Shown here: positions 7,940 to 16,793 of the stretch, piece by piece
Numbering within the stretch: position 1 is the first letter of the stretch
Layout: the number at the start of each line of letters is the position of its first letter
Source of the DNA: SAR324 cluster bacterium
GTDB lineage: Bacteria; SAR324; NAC60-12
Reading direction: 5' to 3'
DNA: 48,117 nt
Assembly (NCBI GenBank): GCA_016764995.1
Contig: JAESQU010000215.1
Location: 1-48,117 of the forward strand
Made by a program: the position numbers and the translations under genes
The notes under the pieces: model-generated
Told to the model about the DNA's origin: nothing
What the model saw: the letters and a program-made list of their open reading frames with translations, nothing else
Database searches by the model: none

Positions 7940-8356
7940 CCAGCGGACTTCCTGAAATCAATTGTGAATTCAATCCGGGGATTCCTGAAGTACCTTTGGA
8001 GTCAACTCCCAACAGGGACTGGAATTTATTTTGAGACAAGTCCCATAAAAAAACAGCTCCGGTGGCCGGACGACTCCAGGAAGTTTGCTAATTTTCTCAA
8101 TCGCTGTTGCAGGAAGCTGTGCGGTGGGGTGTGGGAAAACGAGTCCTTCCAGCTTTTTCGGAATGTCTCCGGAAAGCTGTACGACAATATCCGCACCTAC
8201 ATTTTCAAGCGGAAGCCGCAATGCGTCTGACGATACGCGGCTGATTGCGGTCAACGTGACTGCCATGAAAACCACCAGCGCAATGCTGATCAAAGTGACC
8301 GCGCTTCTGCCGATGCGATAAAAAAGTTCTTGTTTGAGATAATTAAATCGACTCAT
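7940..8356 (-). pseudogene. Front half of a second MacB/FtsX-type permease, frameshifted and truncated
   Basis: The ATG at 8356 opens MSRFNYLKQELFYRIGRSAV with one membrane helix and then ENVGADIVVQ, the same layout as the permease downstream (NLDADLVVQ). At the seven-base T run (minus strand, 8046-8052) the frame is lost: ELFFYGTCLK replaces the expected ELFFLWDLSQNKF. The correct continuation, SLLGVDSKGTSGIPGLNSQL, is found one base out of phase and runs to about 7945 (SGSPLDAE). The rest of the core domain and all three C-terminal helices are missing, and the next permease begins at once. This is best explained as a pair of tandem permease genes, the first of which lost its 3' half. Confidence 0.75.
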
Positions 8357-8512
8357 TCCGGTTATCTTAAAAGTAAAAATTATTTGCTTGATTGAGCTTA
8401 AAGAGAATCAGAATAACAGAAGAATATGAAGAAAATATGAAGAAATTGTGGGAAAGTGGAGAAGGATGCGGATGCTGAAATTTTCTGGAATTGTTCCGGA
8501 AAAATCAGTCGA

Positions 8513-10912
8513 TCACGGTTTTTGCAGCCACTCCTCAACGGTTCTTCGATCTTGAGATTTAAGCATAAAATCTTCCTCCAAAATGGATAATATTTGCTGG
8601 GGCATAATTGTGCTGAGTGTTTTTGAGTCATCAAAACCGAGCAAAACTCTAAGCAAACGTTGGTAAACTTCCAAAGGAGAACCTGTGGAACTTGCATTGA
8701 GTTTAAGTTGTTTTTCGATTCCAGGTGGCACCTCGAATTGACGTTTTAAATCATTGTAATCAAAAGGAGTATTGTTGTTACTATAATATCCATGAGGCAA
8801 AAATTTCAATCTAGCAAAATTATTCAGAAATTCATGTGTTGTTTTGCTTTTAGCTAAATCCTGTTCAAGCTCAATTTCAATACCGACCCCCAGTTTAAAG
8901 GAACTTTCCATTTTGTTCAACAAGGTAAAAAATGTGTGAGTGTTTGTTAACACTTGATAGATCATTTTTCCCTCCGATGAAGACAATGATTTGCAGGTCT
9001 CTTTCAGGGCTTTCATTTGAAATGCTGGAAAAGGATCATAAACAGATTTTTTCCCACTTTTAGGCAATTTGGCGGATTTATCAATTTTTGTTGATTTATG
9101 CATTACGGTTTTTGTTTGCACAGGTGTCTGCACTGTTTTTTCAACCACACTTGCGAGTTCCGATTTCTGTAAAGCTGCTTTCATTTTCTGAGCCTGTATT
9201 CTGGCTCCAACAGGTCTTAACTCTGAGCGTAGTTCTTCGACAAAACGCTGTTCCTCTTTGGAGCCTTGACCTAACATTTCATCCAGCAGCCAATTTAGTT
9301 CCTCAACTTGTTCCGCACTTTTCCGCAAACTCTTTTCGGAAAATTTACCCTCACTTCCGAGCAGTGCTCTTGTTTGCTCGTACAAGGCTGCCGCATCAAG
9401 ATTTTGTTCGCGCAGTTTTGCTAGTTCAAGCCAAATTGATTCAACTTCCTTGATGGCACTCTTCAGCAAAGCACAGGTTTGGGTGACACTTCCAAAATTC
9501 AATGCCGCGGATGTTAATCTCGTGTTTTCATCATAAGCTTTCTGCAAAAAATTATAAGTTTCCCTGGAGTTCCATTCTGAAGCATTTGAAAGTGTTTCCA
9601 AAAATCCTTTGATTTGTTCACAATATTGCCGCATCTCCTTTTTACCCTCTTCCAGCAAATCAAGCGCGTATAACATTCCTTCGGTTATTGGAGCGTCAAA
9701 CAAATCAACATCTTTTAAGTTTTGCTGCAATTGATTTAGTTTTTGTGTTTTTGAGTCAGCAACACGTCCGCCTTTTTCCAACATTCCTTTGATCAAACCC
9801 AGGACTTTAAACAGGAAAGGACTGGTTATAGTATGTGTAGACGCATTGTGATAGATCTTGCCAAAGGAGATGGAAAGGTTTTGCAAGATGCCGGACACCT
9901 CCCGGAAAGTTTCGTCAACACCGCTTAAGGTCTTAATAAAAAGTTGCAGATGCTCCAACTCCTGTGTAGCATGGTCGTGGAATTGAGCAATGCATTTTTC
10001 TTGACCGTCACTTTCTTTTTGTTCCGAAAGTGTATTTAGATGTTTTTTGAAAATTTCCAAAGGTTCAAAAGGAATGCGGAGCAAAAACATGCGCAGAAGC
10101 ATGTCTGTACGGGACATTTCGTATAACTCAAGACCCCACTCCGGAATTATTTTTGAGGTTGGTATTTTTACATTCTTAAGATTTCTTTCAAAGCCGGAAA
10201 GTTTTTCCAGGATTTCATCTGGTGAAAAAGTTTCTGCGGTCGTTTTTTTTGCAAGAGCAACTTTCATAGCCTGCTTCTCCAAATCCTGGATTCGGCTGAC
10301 ACTTTGGAAATATTTATAAACGGATTGCACTTCCTCGATGGACATTGGGGGATCAAAGCTGCTGACATTTTTATTTTTCAGCAGTGTTTCAGCAAGTGGC
10401 GCGGCTTCCGAAAAGAGTTTTTCAACTTCTTTTTTTGCCGATTCATCAACAGCAGCGTCAATTGGCAAAAGCATCCATTTCCCTTGTTGAAGACCGTCAC
10501 GGGTACTCCTGATTTTTTTGAGGGATATTTCGATTGCTTTTCCTGCTGAAAATCCGAGGGGCTCAGTACCATAAAATCCCTGATCCAGACTGAGGTGAAT
10601 GCAATCAGCTTGACGCTTGATTTGATGGTTCATCTTCAGAAAACGATCAGCCTCTCTATTGAAATGTTCCGGACTGCGGCATTTATCGTAAAGCTCCTTG
10701 TTGGTCCGATTTATTTCTGTGAGCATGGAAAAAATACTTTCTGGTTCACCAGCTTGAAAAATCCAGCGGTTTTCTTTGCTCAGAGCTGTACGAACAAATT
10801 GAGTTATTTCTTTTGCTTCCCTTACAGCATCCTGAACTTGGGAAACAGGTTTCCTCTCAGCGTGCAGGGCCGCCTGGGCATGTTTTAATTGTTCAAGTGT
10901 ATTAGTGGACAT
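8513..10912 (-). CDS. Large helical cytoplasmic protein of unknown function (799 aa)
   Basis: No family was recognised. The protein has no signal peptide and no membrane segment. It is rich in Lys, Glu, Gln and Leu, with many stretches of heptad-like spacing, so it should be almost wholly alpha-helical with coiled-coil segments. A basic, Ser/Thr/Lys-rich linker at about 605-640 (repeated KSTKIDKSAKLPKSGKK-like text) separates a long N-terminal helical part from a C-terminal domain of about 150 residues. ATG 10912 is the chosen start, 165 bases from the divergent dxs. The frame is clean over 2.4 kb, which supports a real gene. It stands alone on its strand; 156 bases separate it from the permease remnant downstream. 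Confidence 0.75.
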   Translation of the reverse strand: MSTNTLEQLKHAQAALHAERKPVSQVQDAVREAKEITQFVRTALSKENRWIFQAGEPESIFSMLTEINRTNKELYDKCRSPEHFNREADRFLKMNHQIKRQADCIHLSLDQGFYGTEPLGFSAGKAIEISLKKIRSTRDGLQQGKWMLLPIDAAVDESAKKEVEKLFSEAAPLAETLLKNKNVSSFDPPMSIEEVQSVYKYFQSVSRIQDLEKQAMKVALAKKTTAETFSPDEILEKLSGFERNLKNVKIPTSKIIPEWGLELYEMSRTDMLLRMFLLRIPFEPLEIFKKHLNTLSEQKESDGQEKCIAQFHDHATQELEHLQLFIKTLSGVDETFREVSGILQNLSISFGKIYHNASTHTITSPFLFKVLGLIKGMLEKGGRVADSKTQKLNQLQQNLKDVDLFDAPITEGMLYALDLLEEGKKEMRQYCEQIKGFLETLSNASEWNSRETYNFLQKAYDENTRLTSAALNFGSVTQTCALLKSAIKEVESIWLELAKLREQNLDAAALYEQTRALLGSEGKFSEKSLRKSAEQVEELNWLLDEMLGQGSKEEQRFVEELRSELRPVGARIQAQKMKAALQKSELASVVEKTVQTPVQTKTVMHKSTKIDKSAKLPKSGKKSVYDPFPAFQMKALKETCKSLSSSEGKMIYQVLTNTHTFFTLLNKMESSFKLGVGIEIELEQDLAKSKTTHEFLNNFARLKFLPHGYYSNNNTPFDYNDLKRQFEVPPGIEKQLKLNASSTGSPLEVYQRLLRVLLGFDDSKTLSTIMPQQILSILEEDFMLKSQDRRTVEEWLQKP

Positions 10913-11077
10913 AAGAACATCTCCAAGATATACTTAGCTCGGTTAATAATTTATTTTTCTTCATGCAAAAACTTGTTTTGGTTAAACAGATTTGCTTGAA
11001 CGGAGTAATTAGCTGAAACACTTTATGCATTTACAATTTATTTCCCTTGCAGAATAAAGGGGTTTCCATAATCAAGA

Positions 11078-12997
11078 ATGAAATCAATATTGGCTAGTAT
11101 CTCACAACCTAAAGAGATACAAAACTTAAATTTAAAAGAGTTGACTCAACTGGCCGAAGAATGTCGGCAGAGAATTATTGAAGTCACCAGTCAACGCGGC
11201 GGACACCTTGCTTCTTCACTTGGAACTGTGGAGCTCACCGTTGCTTTGCTAAAGAATTTTGATTTTAGCATGGACCGAATTGTTTGGGACGTTGGTCACC
11301 AAGCCTACCCTTATAAAATTCTAACTGACCGTAATGAAAAATTTGATACACTTGGAAAGTCAGGCGGAATCAAAAAATTTCTCTCTCGAGACGAAAGTAG
11401 CTACGACCATTTTGGTGCGGGACATGCCTCAACTTCAATTTCCGCTGCACTTGGAATGGCCATTGGTCGTGATCTTCAACAAAAAAAACATCGGGTAATT
11501 GCTGTCATCGGTGATGGTGCAATGACGGGTGGTTTGGCCTTTGAAGCCTTGAATCACAATGGTTCACTCGACAAAAACATGCTTCTTATCTACAACGATA
11601 ACGGCATCAGCATTGACCCGAATGTTGGCGCAATATCAAAATTGCTGACACGTTTTGCCTCCTCCAGATTTTACAACAGTTTCCGTGAAGAAACACTTGA
11701 ATTCGCGGAGAAAGCACCTTTTTCAGAACGATTAGGTCTGAAAGTTACATTACAGAAATTACACGATTCCGCAAAGAGCTTTTTATCTCCGCCAAGTATG
11801 CTCTTTGAACAATTAGGTTGGCGATATTTTGGCACAGTTGACGGTCATAACCTGGCCGAATTACTGGATTTAATAAATCGTGTTAAGAGTTTAGATGGTC
11901 CAATCGTGATTCACGCTATTACTCAGAAAGGTAAAGGTTACCCCTTTGCTGAAGAAGATTCTCACAAATATCACGGCGTCACCCCCTTTGAACCGGTCGA
12001 TGGTAAATTTATCAAGAAAAAATCAACCGGCGACGCAATCAGTTTTTCTCAGGTTTTTGGCGATAAACTTGGAGAATTAATGGAACGAGATGAAAAAGTT
12101 GTGGTGGTGACTGCGGCCATGCTTAGTGGAACAGGAATTGTTAAACTCCAACCGAAATATCCGGATCGCGTGCTTGATGTCGGAATTGCGGAGGGACATG
12201 CTGTGACATGTTCAGCAGGACTTGCTACCACGGGCAACAAACCATTTGTAGCAATTTATTCTACATTTTTGCAGCGTGCACTTGATCACATAATACATGA
12301 TGTTGCGATTCAAAATTTGCCGGTGCGTTTCATGCTTGACCGTGCAGGATTTGTTGGTGCGGACGGTCCGACTCATCATGGTTTATATGATCTGACTTAC
12401 CTGCGCATGATTCCCAACATGACAATAATGGTCCCTCGCAATGGTGCAGAATTACGCAGCATGATGGAGTTTGCCTGTAATTACGAAAGCGGACCATTGG
12501 CTATACGTTACCCCAGAGGAAATACTGCTGAGCTTGATGATAAAAAGAGTCCCCCGCTGGAATTTGGGAAAGCTCACATTTCGCGCAAAGGAAAAGATGT
12601 TGCTTTGTTTGCAGTAGGTTTGATGGTCGATACCGCAGAACAAGTGGCGAAACTTTTGGAAAAAAAAGGCTATTCAACAGCTGTTATTAATGCTAGATTT
12701 GTCAAACCTCTTGATGAGGAAGTGATTGTCAAATTTGGACAAAAAGTGAAAATGCTGGTCACATTGGAAGAAAACACGGTTCATGGTGGTTTCGGAAGCG
12801 CTGTACTGGAAACTTTGAGTGAGAATGGAATTTGTTTGCCGACATTTCAAATTGGAGTTCCGGATCGTTTCTTTGCACAGGGTTCTCCCGAAGAACAACG
12901 GGAGTCAGCTGAATTGAATCCGGAACAAATTTATTATCGAATTCTAGAAAGACTCCCTGTAATGGTCAAGAAAATGAACACGAAACGAACAGCCTAA
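11078..12997 (+). CDS. dxs: 1-deoxy-D-xylulose-5-phosphate synthase (639 aa)
   Basis: DXS condenses pyruvate and glyceraldehyde 3-phosphate, with ThDP, in the first step of the MEP isoprenoid pathway. Motifs seen are GGHLASSLG at 41-49, DVGHQAYPYK at 71-80, FGAGHASTS at 112-120, the ThDP motif GDG 145-147 ... NDN 173-175, the catalytic Glu at 372 in IAEGHAV, and DRAGFVGADGPTHHG. The length is typical. The window also encodes IspD from the same pathway (26577-27266), but far away and on the other strand. ATG 11078 has only a distant AAAGGGG at about 11056-11062 upstream. Confidence 0.97.
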   Translation: MKSILASISQPKEIQNLNLKELTQLAEECRQRIIEVTSQRGGHLASSLGTVELTVALLKNFDFSMDRIVWDVGHQAYPYKILTDRNEKFDTLGKSGGIKKFLSRDESSYDHFGAGHASTSISAALGMAIGRDLQQKKHRVIAVIGDGAMTGGLAFEALNHNGSLDKNMLLIYNDNGISIDPNVGAISKLLTRFASSRFYNSFREETLEFAEKAPFSERLGLKVTLQKLHDSAKSFLSPPSMLFEQLGWRYFGTVDGHNLAELLDLINRVKSLDGPIVIHAITQKGKGYPFAEEDSHKYHGVTPFEPVDGKFIKKKSTGDAISFSQVFGDKLGELMERDEKVVVVTAAMLSGTGIVKLQPKYPDRVLDVGIAEGHAVTCSAGLATTGNKPFVAIYSTFLQRALDHIIHDVAIQNLPVRFMLDRAGFVGADGPTHHGLYDLTYLRMIPNMTIMVPRNGAELRSMMEFACNYESGPLAIRYPRGNTAELDDKKSPPLEFGKAHISRKGKDVALFAVGLMVDTAEQVAKLLEKKGYSTAVINARFVKPLDEEVIVKFGQKVKMLVTLEENTVHGGFGSAVLETLSENGICLPTFQIGVPDRFFAQGSPEEQRESAELNPEQIYYRILERLPVMVKKMNTKRTA

Positions 12998-13075
12998 CCA
13001 AAGGAACTTGCCTCCTAAAAACTAACAGATTCTAAAATAGTTATTTATAAAATATTTGTAAATATAATTTTATTA

Positions 13076-13103
13076 TTGACTGATTTTATATGATGTTTAT
13101 TCT
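13076..13103 (+). promoter_or_regulatory. Candidate sigma70-type promoter upstream of the ZapB-like gene
   Basis: TTGACT at 13076-13081 and TATTCT at 13098-13103 are 16 bases apart in a very AT-rich stretch. The -35 box is good and the -10 box is weak. It lies about 170 bases before ATG 13275, leaving a long leader that holds a possible folded RNA. Confidence 0.25.
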
Positions 13104-13140
13104 CATATTTTCTAAATTTCTATCTTTGTGAGTGGACAAA

Positions 13141-13226
13141 GTTGCCGCTTTATCACAGTGAATACTAAAATGTACGGCTCTTGCATTTGAGGTAGTGCTG
13201 AAAGTATTACCAGGGATCCGGGCAAC
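13141..13226 (+). ncRNA. Candidate structured RNA or leader before the ZapB-like gene
   Basis: Two nested complementary pairs are visible: GTTGCC 13141-13146 with GGCAAC 13221-13226, and AATACT 13161-13166 with AGTATT 13203-13208. Together they could fold an 86-base element with an inner loop of about 36 bases. It begins about 37 bases after the candidate promoter and ends 48 bases before the start codon. No known riboswitch or small-RNA consensus was recognised, and short nested pairs arise by chance, so this is only a candidate. Confidence 0.22.
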
Positions 13227-13274
13227 GAATTCCGCAAGGAAATTGTGTCAACCATTCATTTAAGGAAATTTAAC

Positions 13275-13682
13275 ATGTCAAACGATTTACTGAAACAGCT
13301 GGAAGAGAAAATCAACGCAGTGATAGAAATCATCGAATTGTCACGTATGGAAATTACTGAACTGAAAGAACAAAACGATGAGTTGGAAAATAGGTATGTT
13401 GATTGGGAAGATAGGCTATCTGCTTTGATTGAAAAATTTGAGCAGCTTGAAGATGGAGAAACAGTTGAAATTGAAGCAGAAGTTGAAGCATCAATTCAGA
13501 AAGTCGAGGAAGAAAAAATTGAAGATGTCGCTGCTGAAGAAGATGAAGCCGAGGAAGAGGCCGAGGAAGAAGAAGATTCCGAAGTAATTGTTGCAGAGGT
13601 AGATGAAACGGAAGGTACCGTTTTTGATACCAGTGCAGATTCATATACGGCAGCACCTGGATCCACTCAGCATTACGCATGA
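13275..13682 (+). CDS. ZapB-like coiled-coil protein with long acidic tail (135 aa)
   Basis: Residues 1 to about 65 (MSNDLLKQLEEKINAVIEII, then SRMEITELKEQNDELENRY) form a heptad-repeat helix resembling ZapB, the small coiled-coil factor that works with FtsZ-bound ZapA. The C-terminal half is low complexity and strongly acidic, with runs of Glu and Asp at about 85-112. ATG 13275 is preceded by AAGGAAA at 13262-13268, so it was preferred over an in-frame start at 13245. The last four bases overlap a possible ATG of the next gene (13679). Similarity to ZapB rests only on the coiled coil, so any short coiled-coil protein remains possible. No zapA was found beside it. Confidence 0.55.
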   Translation: MSNDLLKQLEEKINAVIEIIELSRMEITELKEQNDELENRYVDWEDRLSALIEKFEQLEDGETVEIEAEVEASIQKVEEEKIEDVAAEEDEAEEEAEEEEDSEVIVAEVDETEGTVFDTSADSYTAAPGSTQHYA

Positions 13683-13756
13683 CGCTGGCGCCGCGTTCCG
13701 GTTCCTTCAGTTATTTCTACATACTTGTTTTAGCTCCAAATTTTACTGCGAAGAAT

Positions 13757-15394
13757 ATGTTAAGTCAGTTTCTTCGCAATTTACTCACCTTATTTTTCAC
13801 ATGCTTAATTTTCGGTGGACTGTCATTTCCTCCGCTTCTACAGGCACGTCCCTCAGTCGGAGTCCTTTCTGCAGATGTTATCTACCCCTCAAATGGACTG
13901 AATTGGTTGGGGCTTTTTCTTCAAGAAGAACTTTCCCTTCAGTTGCAACTCACAGATCAATTTTCAATCATTTCTCCTGATACTATGCGCCGCTGGAATC
14001 AGCGTCTACGAAACTCCGGACAGCTTGTTTTTAGTTCCGCAGAATTGAAAAATTCAGAAATATACCAACTAAAACCGAATAGACTTCTCAAATTATCTAT
14101 CCAGAAAGTCCTCAACCAACTTTCTGTCACTTGGAGTGTCAGTAGTTTCGAAGAAAATAGCTCTCTTCAGAAAATTCAAAATATACATTCCTGGATTACT
14201 CCTGATAATCTGATAGCTTCGCTCTTGAATGATCTTGCTAAAGGAGATAAATTATTCCGGAATATCAAACACTTTCCTTTACACTACACATGGGAAGGAA
14301 TTAAGAGTTTTTATCAGTGGAAACTTAAACTGGTTCCTGTTCCAAATACCCCTAAATGGGAAGAACACAAAGATGAATTGGAGGCGTTATTGTTGAGCCA
14401 TCCCTCACTGTCGGCCTCGATCCATTTTCATAGAGCAGTTTTATTGATCATTGAAAGTAGCGTGATGCGACCTGCTCATGTTCCATCTCTGAATTCTGCG
14501 GAAACAGATATTTTGGCGGCAATGAAAGAGCATCCGGGAAGCGGTGAACATCACACCTTACTCTCCCTTTTGCACTTCCTCCGTAAAGAACCTTTGTTCT
14601 CCAAACAACAGGCAAACATTGCCAACAAGATAAATCCAGCCAATGGATTGGCATTGATTCTATATGGTCTAACAATCGGTAAAACTCCACAGGCAGGCGC
14701 TACTTACATTAAAAAAGGGCTCCGACTTTATCCATTTGTGGCTGAACCAAGTGCTGACGGCGGGCAACCTTATCATGTGCTGGTTAAAGATTTGGAACCT
14801 TGGCTGAATTCTTCCGTTTCGGAAAAACCCCCTAATTATGAACTATTAATACGTTCCGGCAAGGAGGATTATGATGCGCGACGCTGGACAGAAGCACGTC
14901 AGGCTTTTGAAGATGCATCTGTACTTGAACCGGAACTTCCGGAACCGCTTTTATTTCTGGCACAGTTGCGATTGGCCCAGCAGAATGTGGAAAGCGCTCT
15001 CTTACTGCTCGCAAAACTTCAAAAAAGATTTCCCAAACATCCTGAAATAAACCTCTATTTAGGCTATGCTCACGAAAAATTAAAACATTATATAAAAGCA
15101 GAAATCTTGTATCGTACAGTTCTCCAACTGAAGCCGGAACATCACAAGGCGCTTTTGAGGCTAGGCGCTGTTCTTATCAAACTTGGAAAACGAGAGGAAG
15201 CACGCAGTTTTTTGGAAAGTCTGACCCAAAAATATCCGATGTACACAGTGGCGTGGTGGAACCTGGGCATTGTCTATTATCAGCTTGGAGAATTGGAGTT
15301 GGCAGAATCTTCATGGGAAGAATCCTTGAGACTAGAGCCGGATAATAATCAGGTACGAGTACGTCTTGAACAACTGCGTGAAGAATTATTTTGA
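13757..15394 (+). CDS. Exported TPR-repeat protein with TolB-like N-terminal domain (545 aa)
   Basis: ATG 13757 gives a signal peptide (MLSQFLRNLLTLFFTCLIFG... cleaved near LQA-RPS). Residues about 30-150 begin SVGVLSADVIYPSNGLNWLG and resemble the N-terminal nucleotide-like fold of TolB-type and CsgG-like periplasmic proteins. From about 370 to the end there are at least four TPR units, with phrases such as ALLRLGAVLIKLGKREEARS and WWNLGIVYYQLGELELAE. It is therefore probably a periplasmic or membrane-attached scaffold. An upstream ATG (13679) overlapping the ZapB-like gene would put 26 residues before the signal peptide, which makes 13757 more likely. Confidence 0.75.
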   Translation: MLSQFLRNLLTLFFTCLIFGGLSFPPLLQARPSVGVLSADVIYPSNGLNWLGLFLQEELSLQLQLTDQFSIISPDTMRRWNQRLRNSGQLVFSSAELKNSEIYQLKPNRLLKLSIQKVLNQLSVTWSVSSFEENSSLQKIQNIHSWITPDNLIASLLNDLAKGDKLFRNIKHFPLHYTWEGIKSFYQWKLKLVPVPNTPKWEEHKDELEALLLSHPSLSASIHFHRAVLLIIESSVMRPAHVPSLNSAETDILAAMKEHPGSGEHHTLLSLLHFLRKEPLFSKQQANIANKINPANGLALILYGLTIGKTPQAGATYIKKGLRLYPFVAEPSADGGQPYHVLVKDLEPWLNSSVSEKPPNYELLIRSGKEDYDARRWTEARQAFEDASVLEPELPEPLLFLAQLRLAQQNVESALLLLAKLQKRFPKHPEINLYLGYAHEKLKHYIKAEILYRTVLQLKPEHHKALLRLGAVLIKLGKREEARSFLESLTQKYPMYTVAWWNLGIVYYQLGELELAESSWEESLRLEPDNNQVRVRLEQLREELF

Positions 15395-15903
15395 GGCCAA
15401 GACGCACTTTAGAATTATTTTTCATTATTTACATTTAGGCTTCACTATTGCAACTTTGTTAATGTAAGTTGTGAAACTTTAAAATATAATATACTTCCAT
15501 ACCGAAAATTGGCAGAATAATATTTACAATTTGCTCTAATAACAGTATGATACGTTGCTTCAAAGGATGTGTTACTAAATAATTAGTCTGCACAAAGGCG
15601 GAAGTTTCAGCAATTTTGAATTGAGCAAACGAATTGGGGAAATTGTAGATGTAATTCTTCATTTGACTAATGCCAAAAATACTGTAATTTGAAGCACAGA
15701 TTATTTTGAAAATTCAGTAAACAGATTAAAATGAAAATCTGTCTCAATTAATGTTAATTTTCTGTACTTTGTCTTAATAATAATATATCATTTAGGGTTT
15801 AGAGAATAAATAACTTGCGTTACACTTTTAAAGACCTTAGAATCTCACGCGAGACTGATAAAAGAGTCTCAAAGATCACTCAGAACAAAAGAAGGAATTG
15901 AAC
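15395..15903. other. Intergenic region before the small outer-membrane protein gene
   Basis: About 500 AT-rich bases. The last 90 hold the candidate promoter and leader hairpin described separately. The remainder shows no recognised gene; an open frame on the minus strand (15459-15662) is compositionally poor and was not accepted. Confidence 0.45.
15815..15870 (+). promoter_or_regulatory. Candidate promoter and 5' leader hairpin for the outer-membrane protein gene
   Basis: TTGCGT at 15815-15820 and TAGAAT at 15838-15843 are 17 bases apart, a good sigma70 layout. Just downstream GAGACT 15851-15856 and AGTCTC 15865-15870 form a perfect 6-base stem with an 8-base loop near the expected 5' end of the message. 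A competing short pair, TCTC 15843-15846 with GAGA 15851-15854, overlaps it. A 5' hairpin of this kind could stabilise the mRNA. Confidence 0.35.
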
Positions 15904-16473
15904 ATGAAAAATATAATAATTTTACTCATATCTATCTTTTTTTCTGTCCAGGTTTTAGCTCAAAGTCAGGAGGTTTTACCGACAGATGAAACTTCCAAGA
16001 CAAATTTGGCAGGCCAATACATTTACGCCGACTCATACTTTAAGAAATCCAAAACAGGTATTGTTTTGAAGTATGCACCCACACTGACAACAATGTTTTA
16101 CGGGTGGCGTTTTGTAGTCTACAACACAGAAAAGTTTTTTATCGGCGGTACCGGATTCACGGGTCAGTTTGGTGGACCAACAGAATTTGGTACTCTGACA
16201 ACCGCAGGGTTAACAGCTGGTTATGATTTTACCATCTTTGATGATATTTATGTAGACTGGGGCATAACTGCAGGTGGCGCGGGTGGTAGATCCAGCGGCA
16301 CAAAAACTATTTCTGAGGGTGGTGTGCTCGTAGAACCGTGGTTCGGATTTAATCATAAAGTTGGGGAAAATACAGACTTTAATTATTCCTTCTCCTGGTT
16401 CATGATGCCGAACAGTCTAAATTATAACAACGCTCTCTCATTTAATCTTCGCATTGATTTCATTATCAATTAA
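15904..16473 (+). CDS. Small outer-membrane beta-barrel-like protein (189 aa)
   Basis: A signal peptide (MKNIIILLISIFFSVQVLAQ, residues 1-20, cleaved after VLA) precedes a mature part rich in Gly, Thr, Phe and Tyr with alternating hydrophobic strands, such as TAGLTAGYDFTIFDDIYVDW and FNYSFSWFMM, and it ends on an aromatic/aliphatic strand (LRIDFIIN). This is the pattern of an eight-strand outer-membrane barrel. GAAGGA at 15891-15896 supports ATG 15904 over the in-frame TTG 15898. No specific family was recognised. Confidence 0.65.
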   Translation: MKNIIILLISIFFSVQVLAQSQEVLPTDETSKTNLAGQYIYADSYFKKSKTGIVLKYAPTLTTMFYGWRFVVYNTEKFFIGGTGFTGQFGGPTEFGTLTTAGLTAGYDFTIFDDIYVDWGITAGGAGGRSSGTKTISEGGVLVEPWFGFNHKVGENTDFNYSFSWFMMPNSLNYNNALSFNLRIDFIIN

Positions 16474-16793
16474 GTCCACTGCCTGACAATGCTACAACAG
16501 GCATTGTTTCTAAGAGTAAAAGCCAAGATTTGCCGATTTGTCTGTCCGAATCATCTATGAGCATTTTTTGGCTACTCCACTAATTTTCCACTCCAATATT
16601 CCATTTTTCCTCACACAAGTTAACCTTCTGTTATAATCAGCTGTATAAATTTGTGCGTTTTTCAGCTTTAAATAATGCGCAATTCTGTTAACATGTCCGT
16701 TTAGGAAGGCTTGGTGAATCACTAATTTTTCTCTACGAAAAAAACGCTTAATTTTCCTAAACCAACTTTTTAAGTTAATAACTGGGGACATAA
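16474..16793. other. Intergenic region upstream of the adenylate cyclase gene
   Basis: This stretch separates two plus-strand genes. A minus-strand frame (16555-16791) covers most of it but starts only two bases from the cyclase ATG, and its first codons lie over the cyclase ribosome-binding site (GGGGAC at 16784-16789). It is therefore doubtful, and no other signal was identified. Confidence 0.4.

Noticed and set aside
13354-13680. Minus-strand frame rich in Leu opposite the acidic tail of the ZapB-like gene
   Set aside because: Complement of Glu-rich codons; no independent evidence.
15459-15662. Minus-strand open frame of 67 codons in the gap after the TPR gene
   Set aside because: AT-rich, no ribosome-binding site and no recognised motif; likely chance.
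16555-16791. Minus-strand open frame of 78 codons before the adenylate cyclase gene
   Set aside because: Its start lies two bases from the cyclase ATG and over the cyclase ribosome-binding site. There is no recognised motif and the composition is ordinary for non-coding DNA.
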